Positions 24,634 through 36,295 of a stretch of DNA of 64,000 nucleotides are shown piece after piece; the first letter of the stretch is position 1, and each line of letters opens with the position of its first letter. The DNA comes from Pyxicephalus adspersus (Eukaryota; Chordata; Amphibia; Anura; Pyxicephalidae), in contig NC_092861.1 of NCBI RefSeq assembly GCF_032062135.1, forward strand, positions 138,777,845 to 138,841,844, in the 5' to 3' direction. The notes under the pieces are model-generated. The model was not told where the DNA came from, made no database searches, and was given only the letters and a program-made list of their open reading frames with translations. The position numbers and the translations under genes are program-made.

Positions 24634-24999
24634 TAAGAAACACCCAAGAGGAGAGATGAATGTTAAAAAACTTTGTGCTACGACCATCAAAGAGTAAATT
24701 AAGTTTGGCAAAAGAGGTCTAGGCTCCATGTGAAGGTAGGTAATGTTCATGGGTGTGTTGGTATTGATTGTTTGTGTTGTGTACATTGGAACTAGAGCAA
24801 AACCATTAGAGAGTGTATCCTAGAGTTCCCAGGGAAACCGGATAGACTAAAAAGTTTTCTGAAATCCCCATGTAATCAGAGAATTTATCACAAAGTTGAG
24901 GGAAGAAGAAAAGATCAAAGCCATCTGATTACCTCAGAAGTCTTAAAACATCTCTATTTCATATCCGCATATCTACGGCTACCTGCAAAAGTCTTCAGT

Positions 25000-27480
25000 G
25001 CTTGAATTAAATCCTGAGGCTTTCTGTAAACAAATTTTTAAAAATGTTAATTCCATGAACATGAAGTCTTTTCTGCAATGGAAATAACATTATCAAAATA
25101 CACATGCAGCATTGCCTAATTATTTAAAGAATTCTATATGCAAATTATTATTTTGTATTTATATAATGCATACCGTAGTCATATCACTAACTCAAGGGTG
25201 CCCACAATATAATGCTCCTACTATAATCAAAAGGTCTACGGCAAAAAATGCACATATGTTAAGAAAAAAGAGAAATATTTCTGATTTATATTATAACTAT
25301 TCTAGTTCTACATTTTTTGAGAAGGCATTAGCCTGAGGATGAAATGATTTTTCCCAAAAAATTCCAAATTTTTCCAATAATTGAACGGTGTACTTCATAG
25401 TCCCTAAGCCAGCTATGTTGAGCTTTTGCGTAGCCTCGGGCTATCCTTTCTACTCAAAGAGCAGAGAAAACAAAACTTCTGTGCTATAGGTAAATATTGG
25501 TGCAGGTAATGTCATTAGGAATTCTTGAAGGCTGATCTCTGTTTGGTTTCCATTGTGCTGAAATATTTGCTGGTGCTTCTGTGTGCAGAGAACAGGTGTC
25601 CTTACACTTGTAGTGTGTACATTATGGACCAGAATCTCAGACCCTTTAAATTTAATTTATTGCTCTTTAAAGCTCCAAGGCTTTATATGCATGGGCATCA
25701 AAATGCATCCTAATTCCCTATAGAACTATATGGTTAAAAAGTGAACTATAGGAGAACTTAATGGGATGTTTAGCTTGGTATGTCATGGAAATGCTAAAAT
25801 AAAAGTGTCCTGCTGCTTTTTTTGTCAACAATCCTGTAATGTTCATTCCTCCTACCTTTACCACTCAGAAAACCCTTCGAACATGCGGCAGGTGCAGAAA
25901 TTTAATATTAAAGGTTTTTTACGGGGTTCTCAAGGGAACATTGTTAGATTCTTTTATGATGTTTCCTGTGTGTCCAGCTTTCTGTGTGATTGGTGGATTT
26001 CTCCATTTAAAATAGAAAGCATGACAACATTTGCTTTGGGTGGCTAGAAGTTTTGTTCCCGATCACTTCCAAGTACCTGCTGTATGAAGAGTTGTGATGT
26101 ACCTGGGTTTCCCTAACCTGTAGAATTATGATAACAATAACCCACTGGCTCAGGTGTGCTCCTTATGTGAAGTTTAGACAAGGAGAATTAGCCATTGGTC
26201 CCTTGTGTTAAATGACTGGCCTACGGTCAAGGACCACTTGCCCATAGGCCACTTATTGGTATGATATTGGTGTATACTACTGGAAACAGAGAAACATCTG
26301 TTTAATATGCCAAGAAGAGTAATAGGTGAAGAGACATTTCAGAGAATTTACGTTGTGTGGACATTATTGGGACTGGGCATTCATACTGGCTGCAGAGAAA
26401 TTGGGAGTAATGGTCAGGAACACAAAGACAAGAGGGAAGTGAAGGTCAGGAGATCTATGGATAATGGAAGAGAGATGGGTGGCATGCTGTCCATTGGAAG
26501 GAGCATAGGTGAAGAGCATCTCTCCTGCTGGGGTCTTGTACCTTTGAAGGAGAAAAGAAAAATGTGTCATGCACAGTAAGGTAAAAGTGTGGCCCAAGAT
26601 TTCGTAAAATGCAATAGTGAGAACTGCATTTAAAGAGATGGCAGGTAAGATCCCTTAAAATAGGCTCTACCATGATATGGTTGGCAAAAGAGAAAGCTTA
26701 CCCTATGTGCATGGCCACCACTATTAATGCAGAATACAGACCTAATCAGAATGTAAACTGCTGTTAGTTAATATTGATGAGAATAGTTAAACTGCCCAGT
26801 AAAGTGTTACAAAATTCATCAGTTTTCAACTAAATAAAAAACAACAGGAGCAGTAAAAGAAATCAATCAATTAGTGTTTTGTTTAGACATCAATCTTACC
26901 AGGTAAAATTCATCACTGATGTGAATATGTATTGCTGTTTTAAATGGCTTAGTAAATGTGAATGATTAAATAAAATAAAAAGTAAGATCTCACTAAACTG
27001 AAATAATAATATTTATACATCAGGGTAGCATTGTGCTCCTTGAACTAATAGGTTTTCCGTCAGGACATGGCATTAGGCAATATTGCTCCAGCCAAAATGT
27101 AATATAATTTCCACATTTAATTGTGATGAGCACATGTCTTAAATTTAGCACTGAAAGAGGGTGATGTCATTTTTTTCACTTCTTCCTGAATATGGTCTCC
27201 ACTCTTCGTTGTTTACTAAGGATGTTCAATAGCTGACCACTGTTCTCTGTCAATGAGCTTTTCTGGATTTGTCCAGATCATTTAGCTATTGTTACGGGGG
27301 CCAAGTACATCTGGTAGAAGATAAATGTTACTCTGGAATATGTACTGTATTGATGAGCTCTGGTATACAATCAATATACCTAATATGAACTAGTTGGCTC
27401 TACCATTACTAAATCAAAGACATTACTATATTATGCACTTTTGGGATAATAACTGCTTTTTCTGCTAGGATAGTATAGTA
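25000..27480. other. Non-coding stretch, nothing recognised
   Basis: No gene or repeat family. 26300-26600 is purine-rich and has 70-90 codon frames on both strands, which is expected from composition and is not taken as coding. Confidence 0.4.
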
Positions 27481-27489
27481 CATGTGGGA

Positions 27490-27765
27490 ATTTATGTCCC
27501 ATCATCCAAAAGAGCCTTTGTATAGTCAGGAGCTGATGTTAAACAAGACATGATTCAGCATTCCAATTCACCCCAAAGGTGTTCAGTAGGGTTGAGGTCA
27601 GGGATCGGTGTAGGCCATTCAATGTCCTCCACACCAAACTCCTAAGCCATGTCTTGATGGAGTTAATTTTGTGTACAGGGCATGACTTTTCCAGTCATGT
27701 TGGAAAATAAAAATAACTTTTCCCCAATTGCCACAGTGTTGGACACTTAGGTTTGTCCAAATATT
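27490..27765 (-). pseudogene. Decayed Tc1-like transposase fragment
   Basis: On the minus strand 27560-27670 reads as the C-terminal part of a Tc1-type DDE transposase. FGVEDIEWP, PDLNPTEHLWGEL and an upstream QHD motif are visible in different frames, so frameshifts have broken it. The PDLNPIE..LWDEL signature belongs to Tc1/mariner transposases. In intact members the QHD aspartate is the second acidic catalytic residue and the glutamate of NPIE/NPTE the third. The N-terminal half and both terminal inverted repeats were not found. The fragment lies just before a SINE tail. Confidence 0.8.
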
Positions 27766-27790
27766 GGACATGGTTGTTAGAAGTAGTCAT

Positions 27791-28195
27791 TATTATTATT
27801 ATGTATTTATATATAGTACCTTCATACTGGGCCTGATTTGTCAAAGCTCTCCAAGACTGGAGAAGATAAACCTTAAATGGATTTCCTAAACATAATTTGC
27901 TATTACTTTGCAAATGTTTTTAATCCTGGACGAGATTCATTTCAGGATTACTGGATCACGCAGGTTCTCCCATGATAGTCTATCTTCTTTAATCTTGGAG
28001 AGCTTTAATAAATTGGTGCTACTGTGTGCAGCTTTACAGAGCCACTAACTGACCCTCAGAGGGGGCAATCCAGTGTCTCTAGTTTTTTAATGTTCCTAAC
28101 ATTACTTGAGGCCATCTTGGGTGAGGCCAATGAACCTACTAGTATGTTTTATGGTATAGGGGAGGAAGTCTGGATAAAACCCAAACGTAGGGACT
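27791..28195 (-). mobile_element. S1 SINE split by a family A MITE
   Basis: The (AAT)n tail and TATAAATA come first (27791-27828) and the text resumes after 28014 with AGCTTTACAGAGCCACTAAC and TGACCCTCAGAGG. This matches the complement of the S1 middle region at 10475-10515. GGGGAGGAAG near 28159 may be the remnant of the GGAGGAAACCC region. The tRNA-like head is not visible. Confidence 0.6.
27829..28014. mobile_element. Family A palindromic MITE, copy 4 (nested in SINE)
   Basis: Begins GGGCCTGATTTGTCAAAGC and ends GGAGAGCTTTAATAAATT. Inner arms are GGAGAAGATAAACC and GATAGTCTATCTTCTT. At about 186 bp it is shorter than other copies because part of the central loop is missing. Confidence 0.85.
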
Positions 28196-28199
28196 ATAT

Positions 28200-29340
28200 A
28201 TAAAAAACCCTTACAGATAATGATGCGATTAACTGGTTATATCTACAGTCTGATGAGCTATAATATGTTGCATTTTTGTTCTCAGGTTTAGATACATTTA
28301 ATAGATATTTAGCTGTGCAACACCTTCAGTTTATCCTGCCTGTTTCTGTGCCATAGATCTCTGAAATATATTCTGACATTTTATAGCACTAACTTGTGAT
28401 TAGTTCTGGGAGATCACATGAACGTACAAAGGGAAGTTCAAAGCTTGGAGGATTTTTCATGCCATGTATATATAGGTGTATCAGGAAACCAACAGTGGAT
28501 GTTAAACACATGGTGGACACAGTATTGGGGTAGAGGTCAACTGGAGAAATAACTGAGCACAGCTGGGTACACAGGAAATATTGTCGCCATTGTGCCGCCA
28601 TAGTCCACCGGTATTGTGAAGAAGTCCTTCTGGAGTAACAATGTGTAGCTAGTGCAGGTAGACAAGAAGTGGTTTAAAGAGCCTGGACAAGATAAGCAGT
28701 ATTGATATGTAAAACAGAAAGACAAAGAACAAGTTTACTATAGTTTTTATGATGAGTATAGGTATATGATGATTAGTTATGATGCATAGTGTTTTACCAA
28801 CCTGAGGGCCCAATTTAAAAATGTTTTAATTTACCAATATTGACCCAAAATATACGCAAATTCACACTGGAATCAATTAGAAAATTATGTAAATCACTTA
28901 TACTTTATACATTTTCTAATTACATTCAGTGTAAAAAATGTGTACATTTTTGTTAAAACGTTGAGTGAATCTTGTGTGTAAAAAAGTAGGAGGTGTAATA
29001 CAAGTAGGATTCCGATTTACTTTAAAGATGAGTTCTAAAAATATAGAGACACAAAAGAAACAAATTATTGCAGGCCTGTATTCATTAATACATCATTCTA
29101 TTTATTTTCTGTATGAAAGCAATATACCGGTAAGTACCTTATTACGGCTTAGGGAAGGGACAGGACCTGCAAGTCATACTTAACTGCAGCAGAGAAAAAT
29201 CAGGTCTCCTGCCCTACTAGATAGGCCTGTGCAATGTAATAAAACTGTGATGTTCACAATTTACAAATACAAATCCTTTGGCAGATAGAACAACTCCCTT
29301 GTATTTATTTTATCTGTGTATTTAGCTGTTTGCTTGGCTG
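28200..29340. other. Non-coding stretch; repeat fragment near the end
   Basis: No gene supported. 29188-29218 is the second copy of the fragment described at 9103 in opposite orientation. The rest shows nothing recognisable. Confidence 0.4.
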
Positions 29341-29347
29341 TCTGGAT

Positions 29348-29458
29348 GAATGTCACCCTTACAGATAGCCAAAAAGATCATTTGTTTCAGTTAAAAAAAA
29401 CCATTGCTCAAGGAACCCCTATGAACCTCTAGAAGAACCCAGCTTGAGAAACACTGAT
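29348..29458 (+). mobile_element. Family E hAT-like MITE, copy 3 (5'-truncated)
   Basis: Starts in the middle of the family at TGTCACCCTTACAGATAGCC and runs through AACCTCTAGAAGAACCC to the end GCTTGAGAAACACTG. The left half is absent, so no target duplication can be read. Confidence 0.75.
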
Positions 29459-29559
29459 GTAAGCCATAGCCATAGCAGAAAGAAAAGGCTAATTGTCACA
29501 ATCAATATTTTTTATTAGTTAACTAAATATATTTACAGAAGTTTTAAATGTTAACTTCT

Positions 29560-30130
29560 CTCTTTCCATGCAAGATGATGTCATATAGAAAGGCATTTAA
29601 TCAAGAGTGTTTTGTGCCATCAAACAAGTAAAACTCATTCAAACAAAATTCCAGGATATTTTTGAAGAGTTCCTACTCAAATGCCTGAAAATAGCTTTTA
29701 GCACAGTGTGCCACATGGAATTAAACAGGATGTAGCCCTCACTGCCCTCAGTACCTGCATGGCTTCAGCTCCAGACAGTTCTATATATATATCCACCATG
29801 ATAGTCACAGTGTAACTCGATAAAAACAGATATAATCTAATATGATACCTCAGCTTTCTACGTCATCCTCACTGGATAATGAGATGGAGAAGATTGTGCT
29901 GATGTTTAGATTATGTAGATTTTCGGTTTCATGCCTGAAGCAGCACTAACTGTTAATCTGTTGAAATGGTTCCTTTGGAATTACATTTCTAACTGTAATC
30001 TATTTTTTTAACTGGTTGCCTTCTGGGCAATGACAGGTTAGTCTGGAATCTGATTGGATATCTCATTTATCCTGGCTGTGAAGAAGTCAAAATGTCAAAG
30101 ATCAGCAGCAGCATTGGCTAAAAATCCCCC
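29560..30130. promoter_or_regulatory. Possible conserved non-coding elements (weak)
   Basis: Two unique blocks, 29590-29790 and 29960-30130, have enhancer-like texture: CAAACAAGTAAAACTC, GGAATTAAACAGGATG, then GGCAATGACAGGTTAG and TCTGATTGGATATC. No exon signals. Reported with low confidence. Confidence 0.2.
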
Positions 30131-30354
30131 CATTTAGACTTGGAGCTATATACAGAGAAGTGGCCTAGTTTTTGCTTTTGTTCTTCTTCTTGTAAACTTT
30201 ATTCATTGGTCAAATAGAACCAGGGAAGAACTTTATTTTGGGGAGCATGGGGTAACATTATTCTTTTACTTTATAATTATAATATTATTTTCTCCTTGTT
30301 GGAGCAAATTTGACTTTCCATTGTCTGCTATGGATTTAGGATTTTCAATATGTA

Positions 30355-30375
30355 GATTTTTTTTTTTTTTTTTAT
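30355..30375. repeat. Poly-T tract
   Basis: An uninterrupted run of about 19 T. It is not followed by a recognisable reverse-orientation SINE or retrogene. Confidence 0.85.
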
Positions 30376-30909
30376 CTTACTGTTAAACTAGATCCCTGCT
30401 GCCCAATCTATGTACCTCTTGCACTAACTTTGTGGCCCTTGTGGTCTGTTTTGTTGCAAACTCAAACTTTTACAAGGTAAAACGTTTTAGACTGTTTGTA
30501 GTAGTTAGTGGTTTGGTTTATTTATTTAAAATTTACTTGTTGTACTGACCATTTGTTACTCTTTTATGTATTTCTTTCACTTTTTTTGTTGTTATAATGG
30601 ACTTTTATAAGAGAAGCATCAACTATGGCATGATTATTTTCTAACTGGGCTGCACAAATGTGCAAGGATTGACCAACAAAAATGCTGTAATAGCTGTAAT
30701 CCCCAGTAGTCTCATGCATCATATCACCAGAGTATGACTATTTGGGTCTATGGTTGTCCCCAGTCTCTAAAAACCCCTTTAGCATGTTTGTAGGCCTCTG
30801 ACCACCTCCCATTGCATATTTTTAGAGTCTGATAACATTTACTGTATATCATGCACAGCCTTTTGGAAACATCTTTCAGCTCTAATGCTACAATTACAAT
30901 TAATCACTA

Positions 30910-31035
30910 AGCGCTTCATTTATAAACCAAAAAATTTGACAATCCCTGGTGGCAATCATATACTGCCATTGAAACACATGAACCTGGAAGATTGTTTGAC
31001 GGAATGTCAGGTTCCCTGTTTCATAAACAGAGCCC
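30910..31035. mobile_element. Family F palindromic MITE, copy 1
   Basis: Left arm GCGCTTCATTTATAAACC and right arm CCTGTTTCATAAACAGAGCCC are inverted copies. The centre contains CCATTGAAACACATGAACC. TAA precedes the left end and follows the right end, a possible 3-bp duplication. Copies at 42551, 45189, 50471 and 61766 share the AATCTGACATT / CATTGAAA pattern. Confidence 0.65.
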
Positions 31036-31786
31036 TAAGATGTGTACAGAGCATAAAAAAGATAGAAAGGCAAATAATAAATAGAAGAACATGTTTTGTT
31101 TCATGCTCTTCCCTGCTGCCTTAGGCAAAGACTCACAAGTTATGTGTCTGCTCTTTAGTTACACAGCTTTCCTAACTTACATTATATGATACTTTCCCTG
31201 AACTATTCCTGGGAGTTCAGTGCTATGTAGCAGCTCATTTGGCTGGTTCTGTGCAAATGATATTAATTATTAGTTATTAGACACTCAGATAGATTGAGCT
31301 GTCTACTTCAAGAGCCATCACTTCCATATGCAAGCCAGCTGCTGGGACAATATGTCAAACAGATCAGCGTGACTTTGAGATTGGGCTAGTTTTCAATGGA
31401 ATATGTTTAGGGCTCCCGTGTGACCTATCTTTCCAGAAATTGGTTTGGTTTTCAAAATTGGATTCAAAATTGGAACCTTTGCAACTGGAATGTCAGTTTT
31501 TTTCTGGCTTACACTGATTCCAGTTTTCTTAGTATTATCATGATCATTAGAAAGACTTTTACGATACATGATATCCATATCGGGTCTTTTTTCATTGCCT
31601 AAACCAACTTACAAAAAAACTGGGGTAATTTATATTTTGACATTATGAATTTAGGATGTTTTAAGGTTAAAATTTTTTGGGAACAACTAAGATAATTACT
31701 TTTAGCTACTACAATTTCTAAATATATAAATAAGGCACCAAGGAGCTTTATCTGGGCACTGTGCAACCAAAATAGAATTTCACTTC

Positions 31787-32256
31787 TTAAAGCTGAACTA
31801 AACTAACAACAAAAAAATCACACTTACCCTTAATCAGCAGGTCCCTCGATGGCGCTGGTCCTTCCCTTCGTCACCGGTGCAGAGGGAGCGTTGGGCGACA
31901 CCATCTTCAGTCTCCTCTTCCATCTTCTTCTTCGGTCTTCTTTCTTCACCACCCGATCTCGCACTGTGCAGATGCGAGACGGGTGATGTATCCACTGTGA
32001 GGGGGAAAAAGAGCTGATCTCACTGCACATGCGTGAGATCGGCATTTCTTTCCCCTAGGAGGAAAAAAGCCCCTTCTGGGCATGCCGGACACCAAGGAGC
32101 AGCCGGTGCCTCCGAGGATGCATGATGTAGGTATCCCGGGAGGCTATGCGCTCCCATTTAGTCTTGATAACCGCACCAAAAAAGCAACATTTTTACATTA
32201 CATAGAAGGGTTGTCTACCCTTCTATGTAAAGTAAAAATGTTGAGGTACGCTTTAA
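31787..32256 (+). mobile_element. Family C MITE, copy 3
   Basis: The ends are TTAAAGCTGAAC and GTACGCTTTAA. Near the right end a perfect 14-bp hairpin lies at 32198-32211 / 32217-32230 (TTACATAGAAGGGT with loop TGTCT). A second inverted pair, TGATCTCACTGCAC..GTGAGATCGG, occurs in the middle. The 60-70 codon frames within are by-products. Confidence 0.82.
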
Positions 32257-32259
32257 GTG

Positions 32260-33440
32260 GCTGGATGTGAAGAAGATGTGTATGTAGGTTGGAAGATGCC
32301 TACTTGTTGGTGTAATTGTAGGCACATTGAGTACACTGAACCTCACATAGTGTGTGATATGCAAGAACATCAGACATTGCGTAGAAACAATGACTGACCT
32401 TCGTACTATGTATGTTGCAGGATAATGCTTTGGAACAATACACTGCTACACACATTTCGGTCTGTGTTTGTGCACTGCTCTATTCATTAAATTGAATGGG
32501 ATCAACATCACAACAAACAGCAATGCAGGTGGCTGCGTGTTAACAAAACAAATTCTTTTAATGTGAACGAAGCCCAAGATATCATCCACAAATAACACAA
32601 CACTGTAGATGATACTTTGGCACCTAAGTACTTTCCATTTTTATGTTACTGACTTCACATTTGTTAATGGCAGTCAAAAGCCTAATTACCAATAATCGAA
32701 AATGGCTAAAGGATATTTAAAGCTGGAAAAAACTGAACAATAAGGGGGCTCCCTGCAAGTGTAAAGTGCTTGCTATTGCCTAGTGTACAAAGTAAGCAAC
32801 CTTCTCTTCTGCAGGCTACCTCCTTGCGTCCAGTTATCTAATGACACCTATAGAAGAGACTATTCATGATATATCCCTACACTTCTTGCCCCCATGGTAT
32901 CCTGACACCAACAAAATTATAGTTGTTTTTTGCAGTTATGTGTTATTTAAACATGGCACTGACGACTCTATGCTGAAAAGCTCATACTGACAGTCTACAT
33001 AATTGGTGCTTCTTCCATAGACCCTGATAATCTGTACTAGATCTCATGCATGCCACCGGGACCTAAAAAAGTTTGTTGCTGAAATCTCAAAGTTAGCTGT
33101 GGGAACTCCATATCACCAATGCTTGAAACAAAAGTTTGTATTAGTAAGAAGTATGTTCCACCAAAGGAAGAGACCTTTTAAATGGTTCAAAAGGGAGTTT
33201 ACTCCAGTTTGCCCAGCCTAAATTGAAACTGAGAGAGTATTGTAAATAAGAGAGAAGGAAAAAGTAGACTTTTGTAGGGCAAGAGTATGGTTTTTTAAAA
33301 GAAATTTTAAATTTTATTTAAACATTCTAAAAAACTAGACAATAGCCGACTATACTTAGCCCTAGGCTAACATTGATGTGCTAGTCTTGTCATGAAAAAG
33401 TACTTATATGGTACATTGAGTTTGGTTTACAGCAAAAAAC
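32260..33440. other. Non-coding stretch, nothing recognised
   Basis: No supported gene or dispersed repeat; short frames only. Confidence 0.4.
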
Positions 33441-33449
33441 ACTTGGTTT

Positions 33450-33510
33450 CCTACCTGACGCGTTTCGCCCCGCAGGGCTTCTTCAGGGGATTAGGATACC
33501 CTAAGGGTCA
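33450..33510 (+). repeat. CpG-rich dispersed repeat (ACGCGTTTCGCCC motif), copy 1
   Basis: GACGCGTTTCGCCCC, a short spacer and GGGCTTCTTCAGGGGATT occur here; 49783-49820 has the same two blocks in the same order. Both are CpG-rich against an AT-rich background. I remember similar text from other amphibian repeats but cannot name the family; boundaries are unknown. Confidence 0.5.
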
Positions 33511-34023
33511 TAATAATACACAGTATAAGCAATACAATATCAGTAGGGATATATATGATAATGTCTGGAAAACTGCTTGGCTTACTTGATGGTACTGCTG
33601 AAACTCTTAACAGGTAAGATACATCTGATACCAATTCTACTTGAAGGTACCTTGATCATAAAAGCCAGTAGTCACTTGGACATACTGATGATGAGGAGAG
33701 GGGAAAAAGAGGAAAAAAGGTACATTTGGTTAGGGAAAATAAGTATTAGATAATGTTAATATATATACTTTGCACTGATACTGTGGTCATCCATATGTCT
33801 ATATGGCTTAGATGAGTGAAAGGTTTGAGGGAAAAGTTTGTATTGCTTTCTCAATCAATGTATGTTTCTTTATAAAAAAAAAGAATATTTTTTTCTGGAA
33901 ATATTTTTATTTTATGTAAATCTGCAGCTTTGAATAAAATAACACCTGATGATACTTCCATAAAGGTTCTAGTTCAAACACTTTCAGGTATAGTTGGCAA
34001 TGTTGCACCCCTCGTGCCAACAA

Positions 34024-34260
34024 TGGACCTAATTTATTATTGCTCCCCAAGGCTGGAGAGGATACACTTTCCTCAGTGACCCTGGGTGATCCAGCAAACC
34101 TGGAATGGATTTACTAAAAATAATTTGCCATTTGTTAAAACATGTTTTCAATCCTAGACCAGACCCATTCCAGGGTCTTCATTACAGGTTTGCTGGATCA
34201 CCCAGTTTCACTGATGAAAGTTTATCCTCTCCAGCCTTGGAGAGCTTTAATAAATTAGGC
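34024..34260. mobile_element. Family A palindromic MITE, copy 5
   Basis: Left: TGGACCTAATTTATTATTGC and CCAAGGCTGGAGAGGATAC. Right: ATCCTCTCCAGCCTTGGAG and GCTTTAATAAATTAGGC. The centre holds a short extra duplication of the AGACCCATTCCAGG region. Near complete. Confidence 0.88.
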
Positions 34261-34367
34261 ATAATGTTTAGGCTTGGCCCACTGTTTGCAATATGGGGAA
34301 AATGGTCCAGATATCCACAATATCCTGTGTAGGCAACGCTGTGGCATCATAAGAATAATAAATATAA

Positions 34368-34680
34368 GGCAACATGGTGGCTTAGAGGTTAGCACTTTGG
34401 CCTTTGCAGCGCTAGCTCCCAGGATTCTATAGGTAGAGAGTTTGTATGTTCTCGCTTGGTCATCATGGGGTAGTCCAGTTTCCTCCCACATACCAAAAAC
34501 ATGCAGTTAGGTTATTCAGCTTACCCTGAAAAGTTGTCCCTAGACATATTGGAATATGACGATGGTAGGGACATTAGATTGTGAGCTGCTTTTGGGGACA
34601 GCTAGGTAAATTACTTTTGGCTTTGTAGACCGCTGAGTTATATATTGACGCTACATCAATACTAGTTAAAATAATAAAGG
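34368..34680 (+). mobile_element. tRNA-derived SINE (S1), head-bearing copy
   Basis: The head has an A-box-like TGGCTTAGAGG (34378-34388) and the GTTAGCAC that follows it in the reference copy. The middle holds TTTCCTCCCACATACC and AACATGCAGTTAGGTTA, then GGGACATTAGATTGTGAGC. The tail GTAGACCGCTGAG..TATATTGACGCTA is degraded. The B box is not clear. Confidence 0.8.
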
Positions 34681-34699
34681 TGAAAACATGAGTTTAAAA

Positions 34700-35060
34700 A
34701 AACAATAGTTTCATACACTGTGCCTTAGAGAATATGTTGTCCTGTTTGGGTTTAGAGCTTGAACTGATTTTGGTAACAAAGTCTCTATGTTGTTATCATT
34801 CCCTGAAAACAGATCCCTTATGGAATGAATTGACGATAAAACATATTGCTGTAAATATCTAGGAAATGAAAAGCCAGGAGAGAGCTTGGAAAAAAAAACA
34901 CCAAATCCCAAGCAATAAAGTATCCGACTGCTCGTACTTCATGAGTCATCTTATTGAGAGAAGCCAAGAGAATGCCTTGACTCTGTTCTATTAATCTCTA
35001 TCCAAATTCTGCCACAAGCTGGATCCTAAATTTTCCTAAGAAAGAAAAAAAAACAAGGTC
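34700..35060. promoter_or_regulatory. Candidate conserved non-coding element
   Basis: Unique sequence with GGAATGAATTGACGATAAAA, AGCAATAAAGTATCCGACTG and CTTCATGAGTCATCTTATTG, the last with an AP-1-like TGAGTCA. No coding signal. Confidence 0.28.
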
Positions 35061-35159
35061 TTGTTTATTGCAGCGATTTTAATAAAGGTTTTCTTTAAAA
35101 ATGGCATGTCAAGGGTTGTATTTTATAGCTATTTAAAATCCAATTGGTAAGTAGCAAGG

Positions 35160-35690
35160 GCCCAGCTGATAGCAATAAGTGGATGTAAGGGAGTGTATGT
35201 TTTTTTTTTTGGCTGGGCTGTTGTCTGAAAATAGAATCAAAGTATGGCTTTGATTATTGACGGTGCCTGGAGCTGCATCAGAGCTCAGCTCTGACGGGAA
35301 AGCTGTTTTCTAAGAAGTCAAAAGTCAGTGATATTGTCCAGCAACCCCTGCAAGAGGTCACAGGTCACCCTCTGGCTAAGGGATATCAGATGGATGTGTG
35401 TGTTTATGTAGTTTTATTGAAGGCAGAGTGAAAAATAGATCCTGTTTCATGTACTTTAGACAGCCTCCTATTAACCATGGTTTTGGGGCTTTTTTTCCCG
35501 TCTGATGGTTTTACAGTAAGTTTCTGTTGGCAACTTTTTCTCAATCATTGTGCAAGATGGAAAAGAAGTTCTTTTTTTTTTTTTTTTGCTGCTATGCGCA
35601 AATGTGATGCAGTTACATCTGTTTTTATCTCTGGACTTGAAAGTTGTTTGATTTTATTGAGGAATTTGTTTATGTGATGGGAGAGAGTCT
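35160..35690. promoter_or_regulatory. Candidate conserved non-coding element
   Basis: Repeat-free except for a T-run near 35573. Contains TATGGCTTTGATTATTGACG (TCF/homeodomain-like words), CATCAGAGCTCAGCTCTGA with an inverted TCAGAGC/GCTCTGA dyad, and GAGGTCACAGGTCACC, which is a direct repeat of AGGTCA-type nuclear-receptor half-sites (AGGTCA CAGGTCA). Function is inferred from motifs only. Confidence 0.33.
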
Positions 35691-35772
35691 GCTTGGAGAT
35701 AAGGATTAATACAAAAAAAAAACCATAGAAAACATTAAAACAAAGTTTTTTTGAAAGACTTTCAGGGCAGAG

Positions 35773-36042
35773 CAGCCTTTCTTAACCATTTCACTCACAG
35801 AAAATTCCTAAAATAATTGTTCATGTAGCTTCTGCTACAACTAATTATTGGGGTCGTAGGGGGGTGGCTCCTAAATAGGTGACCAATGGAAAGAATGCCC
35901 CCTTAAACAGTGGTGGCTAGAATACCACCTTAATAATAAGTTATGTTGGCCCCAGAACTATGCAGGTATCATCAATGGGAGGTCAATCAGCCATAGTTCG
36001 AAGAACCCTATCAACCTCTGGAGGAACCCTGGTTGAGCATGG
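35773..36042 (+). mobile_element. Family E hAT-like MITE, copy 4
   Basis: Starts CAGCCTTTCTTAACC, ends ACCTCTGGAGGAACCCTGGT and TGAGCATGG. The interior is more diverged and slightly rearranged compared with copies 1 and 2. No clear target duplication. Confidence 0.7.
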
Positions 36043-36157
36043 CTTGGGTAGAAATGAGATATGAATAAGTATATTATTTTATCTATATATCCAATGCCAT
36101 GTTGTCAAATCTATAATGTTTTATTCATTCTACTGTGTAATACTTCTCTCTTCTCCT

Positions 36158-36295
36158 AGATTGTAAGCTCTTCGGGGCAGGGTCCCGAAGTCACATCACA
36201 TGTCTGTATCTATCATTTGCAACCACTATTTATTTGTACAACTCTGCGAAAAATGTTGGCGCTATATAAATCTTATTTAATAATATTATTAATTG
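36158..36295 (+). repeat. SINE-like element, short group (S2)
   Basis: AGATTGTAAGCTCTTCGGGG, CAGGGTCCC, then TCATTTGCAACCACTATTTA, TTGGCGCTATATAAAT and an (AAT)-type tail. Orientation and order match 40292-40445. Confidence 0.82.

Noticed and set aside
24433..24786. 117-codon minus-strand frame
   Set aside because: Crosses a hAT MITE with target duplication; no domain.
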